Origin: Mactromeris polynyma
Taxonomy: Eukaryota > Mollusca > Bivalvia > Venerida > Mactridae
DNA: 64,000 nucleotides
Direction: 5' to 3'
Assembly: GCA_032209605.1 (NCBI GenBank)
Contig: JASFXZ010000003.1
Location: forward strand, 7,318,807-7,382,806
In this document: positions 60,745-64,000 of the stretch, one piece after another
Layout of the letters: every line of letters begins with the position of its first letter
Position numbering within the stretch: the stretch's first letter is position 1
Notes under the pieces: model-generated
Databases searched by the model: none
Seen by the model: the letters and a program-made list of their open reading frames with translations, nothing else
What the model was told of the DNA's origin: nothing
Program-made: the position numbers and the translations under genes

Positions 60745-60902
60745 GTCAACTCGGCCCACTTACAATCTCGGCCCGGCCCTACTCAATTACCAACTCGGCC
60801 TGGTCAGACTACCATCACCTTCTTTAGTATGCCGAATGTGTGAACAACGTTGCCTTTCATTGCGCTTCAAAACTGGGCCGAGTTGGACCGGGCCTAGTTG
60901 AC
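60745..60902. mobile_element. MITE-like element in RPS2 intron 1
   Basis: Ends GTCAACTCGGCCC and GGGCCTAGTTGAC are inverse with one mismatch. AACTCGGCC recurs inside (ATCTCGGCCCGG, CAACTCGGCCTGG) and inversely (GGGCCGAGTTGGACCGGG). About 158 bp, with no ORF. Confidence 0.55.
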
Positions 60903-61300
60903 CCTTTACCATTTATAAAGGATCAACGTGATAAAACACTAATTCAAACGTTTGATACAAATGGGTTGGCACTACATGTCTATATCCATACAGAGGTCAA
61001 TTACTACAACTCGGGATAGGTTCTTTCGTACGTGCACATCGACTGCGCGGCTGGATGAAATGTGGCCCCTAGGTCTACTTAATTTAGTCAATCATGTTCC
61101 ATAAATGTTTTTTTTGCACGATAGCAACTTCAAATTAAAGTAATCTGTTAATGACAACGTTCTTATGCAAAAAATAACAATACACTCTTTAAGTATGAAC
61201 CAAATGCCATCATTTATAGATATTCAAAGATTCAAAAACGCAATGATTAAACAATAAATATAAGATTAAATCCCAAATTCTAGATTGTGTTGTTACTTAC

Positions 61301-61328
61301 GTGAATATTTTACCGGAAAGGAAGAACC
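61301..61328 (-). promoter_or_regulatory. RPS2 non-coding exon 1 with 5'-TOP-like start
   Basis: The minus strand reads GGTTCTTCCTTTCCGGTAAA then ATATTCAC, followed by GTAAGTAAC, a strong donor at 61300. The coding exon has an AG acceptor two bases before its ATG. The pyrimidine run TTCTTCCTTTCC is what a terminal oligopyrimidine start of a ribosomal protein gene looks like. The exact transcription start is inferred. Confidence 0.65.
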
Positions 61329-61479
61329 GGAAGTGGATATCTAGTTTCACGCTTAAATGGTTCTAAAAATCTAACCGAACACGCATGCAGGTTTTCTAAG
61401 AAGTGATGATCAAACCTAACCGGAAAGAATCTGCACGAAAGCGTCATTCCCTGTTTATCTGTAAAATAGTTAAAAATAA

Positions 61480-61650
61480 AGACATAGGAAGATAAAGTTG
61501 TTACAGTGAACGCCACATGCATAAGACAATGCCTCCCCACAAAGACCCCTGGGAAAACAACAGTCTACAAGACATAAGGCACTGAGGAGATGCAATTGTA
61601 AACATGTATGGGAATACGGGTGCAAGGTATGGCCTGGCGGAACACGAAGA
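61480..61650 (+). repeat. Dispersed repeat, GAACGCCACATGCA family
   Basis: GTTACAGTGAACGCCACATG, AAGACAATGCCTCCCCACA, CCTGGGAAAACAACAG and ACATAAGGCACTGAGGAGAT. Related pieces lie at 25,395, 29,985, 38,605, 40,590, 48,299 and 50,330 in the TLR units and at 62,205. Class unknown. Confidence 0.65.
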
Positions 61651-62194
61651 ACAACTGCTGTAAGGGAAGTCATCATGTTTACACATAATCTGCACTATTT
61701 CAATATTTTGGGTGTTGGGTTGACTATAATATGGGGTTCAACTTCATGTCCTATTCCTTTCCCCATATAGTAGTAAGCTATCTATGTCTTAATTGCTGTA
61801 CGATATTTTTCTGGGAAGTGTTATTTACAAAGATATATACAGTGGTGTCACCGGCAAATAACCGGACCTGTTAAGGTTCATGTTAAGCGGATTTTGCATA
61901 TTACAATTCACTGATTTTTTAAGTAAAATAACAATGCAATATGGATTATTATATATCTAAATGTTAGTCTGAATGAGCAGATACAGATAGATTATTTGTT
62001 ATTGACAAATAATGTACTTTAAAAACAAAAATACTTAAAATGTTCAGACTTTTTAGAAAATATGTAATAAATAACAAACTTTTTAAATAAGTTCAACTGT
62101 TACTTTTTTTGATCAATAAACCACTATTCTAGGTAATAGAGACAAAAGGATGTCTAAAACACCTAGATTAACTCTTAAAAGAGAGAGAATACGT
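61651..62194. other. Spacer between the two dispersed repeats
   Basis: Very AT-rich, no ORF, no recognised repeat. Confidence 0.4.
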
Positions 62195-62350
62195 AACTAC
62201 AGCTAGGGAACGCCACATGCACAAGACAGTGCCTCCCCACGCAGACCTCTGGGAAAACAACAATCCACAAAACATAAGGCACTTAAGGAGGTCAAAGGGT
62301 ACACATGTTAAGGAACAGAGGCACAAGGAATGGCCCGGCAGACCACAAGG
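62195..62350 (+). repeat. Dispersed repeat, GAACGCCACATGCA family, second copy
   Basis: GGGAACGCCACATGCACAAG, ACAGTGCCTCCCCACGCAGA, CTGGGAAAACAACAATCC and CATAAGGCACTTAAGGAGG; same order as at 61,480. Confidence 0.65.
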
Positions 62351-63120
62351 AATAACTAGGAGAATCAAAGTGGACAGTGAAGGAAGGGGGAGGGGGGTCA
62401 ATGGATGGAAAATATCACAGGACAAGTCAAGACAACTGGCCGCAATAGGCCGAAAATGGGCAGGAAACAACCTGAACACTATATAAAGTGACAGAATTGC
62501 ACCGGGGAAAGGGAAATACAAAACACAAACAGAAACAACAACCATATAGCGAATTACAGCCTTGGAACTGTCAGCAAAAACACTGGGGGTTTCAATCGAT
62601 TTAACAGCTAGCTAACCTCACATTTAATCGCTATATGGTCCTTGATTTCCAACATATATACATACATTGACTAAATAGGCAGTAACTAATCATTAAAAGC
62701 AACCAACCATCACGCACATATAAACAGACACTGTAACTAACTCTTCAATGTCAACAAACAAAAATGGCGGCGCCCAGTGACAACATTTGAACAAGTTTGA
62801 CAACATATTTCTACTTTGTTGATACAATCTAGAATAAATAAGTTCTCGAACCATCTCACTATGATAATGGATAATAAAGTTGGTATGATATTAAACTTAA
62901 AATGTTTTCGGATAACAAGTTGGATATATTTTTAGTGAAGGACCCTTTTTAACCTGAAATGTCACATAATATTGGCCTATACAGCTATGGTAGTGCATAA
63001 AGGCATATATTAAACACCCAATTTATTCTTAAGTTACTCTTATCATTTATATTATGCAATTGATTTGAGTTAGAATGTATTGAATTCCCAGCAATTTGTG
63101 TTGTATTATTTGTAGCAATT
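62351..63120. other. Intergenic with an isolated YY1-type motif
   Basis: AAAATGGCGGC at about 62,761-62,771 resembles the YY1 core seen at the USP7 promoter. It could mark a promoter, but no first exon could be recognised around it. Confidence 0.3.
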
Positions 63121-63129
63121 GCAATGCCA

Positions 63130-63855
63130 ATCCACTTGACATGAACCTGACACCAAATGTTCAGGTAGGTCGTTTTTATAGAGCATGAAGAGGAGTGGAC
63201 TTAAGACTGACGCTTAGGGAATACCAGATGTTACCTGTATCTAATCTGATGTTTCCCCATATACTAAGACAGACTGGCGGCGTCCTATCAGGAATAATCA
63301 AGGATTTTTTGGAAAATTTTGGAGACAAGGGAGCAATTTGGACAACTTGTTTAAGTTATATCAATACCACAGTAGCTTTATCATTTTTGATAGATGACAA
63401 TAACTCTGAACCTCCCCCTTGTATCTATGGTGACCTGGGGCAGTAGGGGATATTTGATCTACTTACCTTCAGGTAGGATATTACCTAGGTTTGTATTTTT
63501 ATTTTACATAACTGACATATCATGAGAGCGGACATAGGGGTGAATACTAACTGAACTTGGGTATACAGTTTGTCTTTCTCTGACAGAGTGGGAATACCTC
63601 GGTAATCCTATTTGACATTTTTGCTTTCAAGAGTGTTCTCAGTGTCTGTTTGTCCAATTTCTAGAATATATTTCATATAGTCGCGATAGGTCCTCTTAAT
63701 GTTGTTTTGGCCTTGATTGCATGAATTCCTAAGTAACATAATGATTTTACCTTTGGGCTGGGTGACTTTCAACCTTCTGAAATAATTTAATTATCCCTTT
63801 TCTTTATTTGCCGTTGAAATGTTTTGGGTGATCCATGGTTTGGTCAGATTCGGGG
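63130..63855 (-). pseudogene. Decayed non-LTR retrotransposon (jockey/CR1-type reverse transcriptase)
   Basis: Minus-strand translation, with stops and shifts, gives in order: NLTKPWITQNISTANKEKG (63,852-63,790), the conserved segment between endonuclease and RT; IKRTYRDYMKYILEIG; then the RT core, FLIGRRQSVLVYGETSD with VTSGIP, a stop in place of Q, ASVLSPLLFMLYKNDLPEHL (63,233-63,160). The expected SGIPQGSVLGPLLF motif is plain. The FADD catalytic box was not found, so the element is cut or too decayed beyond this point. Confidence 0.8.
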
Positions 63856-64000
63856 CGTTTTGAACTAAAGTGGACTGGGGACGCTTTAGACAATAGTGGG
63901 GACGTTTCATCGAATTGTAATTAGGACTGGGGTCGTTTAAACCAAAAATGGGGACGTTTTCGTCAGGGGACGTTTAAACTTGGGGATGTTATGAGCGTAA
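63852..64000. repeat. Degenerate GGGGACGTTT repeat at the right edge
   Basis: Six or more variants of GGGGACGTTT (GGGGCGTTTT, GGGGACGCTTT, GGGGACGTTTC, GGGGTCGTTT, GGGGACGTTTTC, GGGGACGTTTAAAC) occur at uneven spacing of roughly 15-40 bases. The element continues beyond the window. Confidence 0.6.

Overview
This is a eukaryotic, AT-rich, repeat-dense window. It is most likely from a bivalve mollusc: the genes are metazoan with small introns, there are tRNA-headed SINEs and palindrome-headed dispersed repeats of a kind I recall from bivalve genomes, and there are intronless Toll-like receptor genes. The species cannot be fixed by eye.

Layout. (1) Bases 1-12.9 kb hold the first seven coding exons of a minus-strand USP7/HAUSP deubiquitinase: the MNH start, an acidic N-terminus and the TRAF-like MATH domain. 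The catalytic domain lies off the left edge. Its roughly 8 kb first intron is full of mobile elements, including a 1.5 kb transposon with a 3-bp target duplication nested in another repeat. (2) 13-23 kb has no intact gene. It holds a decayed Tc1/mariner transposase, two satellites (88-bp and 29-bp units) and five inverted or direct copies of a module with two adjacent hairpins whose stems change in a compensatory way. (3) 23,255-54,486 is a three-fold tandem segmental duplication (about 12.9, 10.3 and 8.1 kb). Each unit carries one intact, intronless 743-codon Toll-like receptor gene on the minus strand, a divergent 45-codon ORF, transposase fragments, a SINE and a 32-bp satellite. The unit borders share TTATAGGACTA and lie in a truncated HARBI1-like transposase. 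Unit A alone carries a 2.6 kb tandem-repeat element, with empty sites visible in B and C. (4) 54.5-58 kb holds an unrecognised 142-codon ORF and dispersed elements. (5) 58,023-61,330 (minus) is a complete ribosomal protein S2 gene: five coding exons plus a short pyrimidine-rich non-coding first exon. (6) 61.4-64 kb holds dispersed repeats, a decayed non-LTR reverse transcriptase and a GGGGACGTTT-type repeat at the edge.

USP7 and RPS2 are housekeeping genes. The block between them is a young, still rearranging innate-immune receptor cluster. The three receptors differ at 23 residues, 21 of them in the ectodomain, while the cytoplasmic TIR domain is nearly invariant. This fits diversification of ligand recognition with a shared signalling output.
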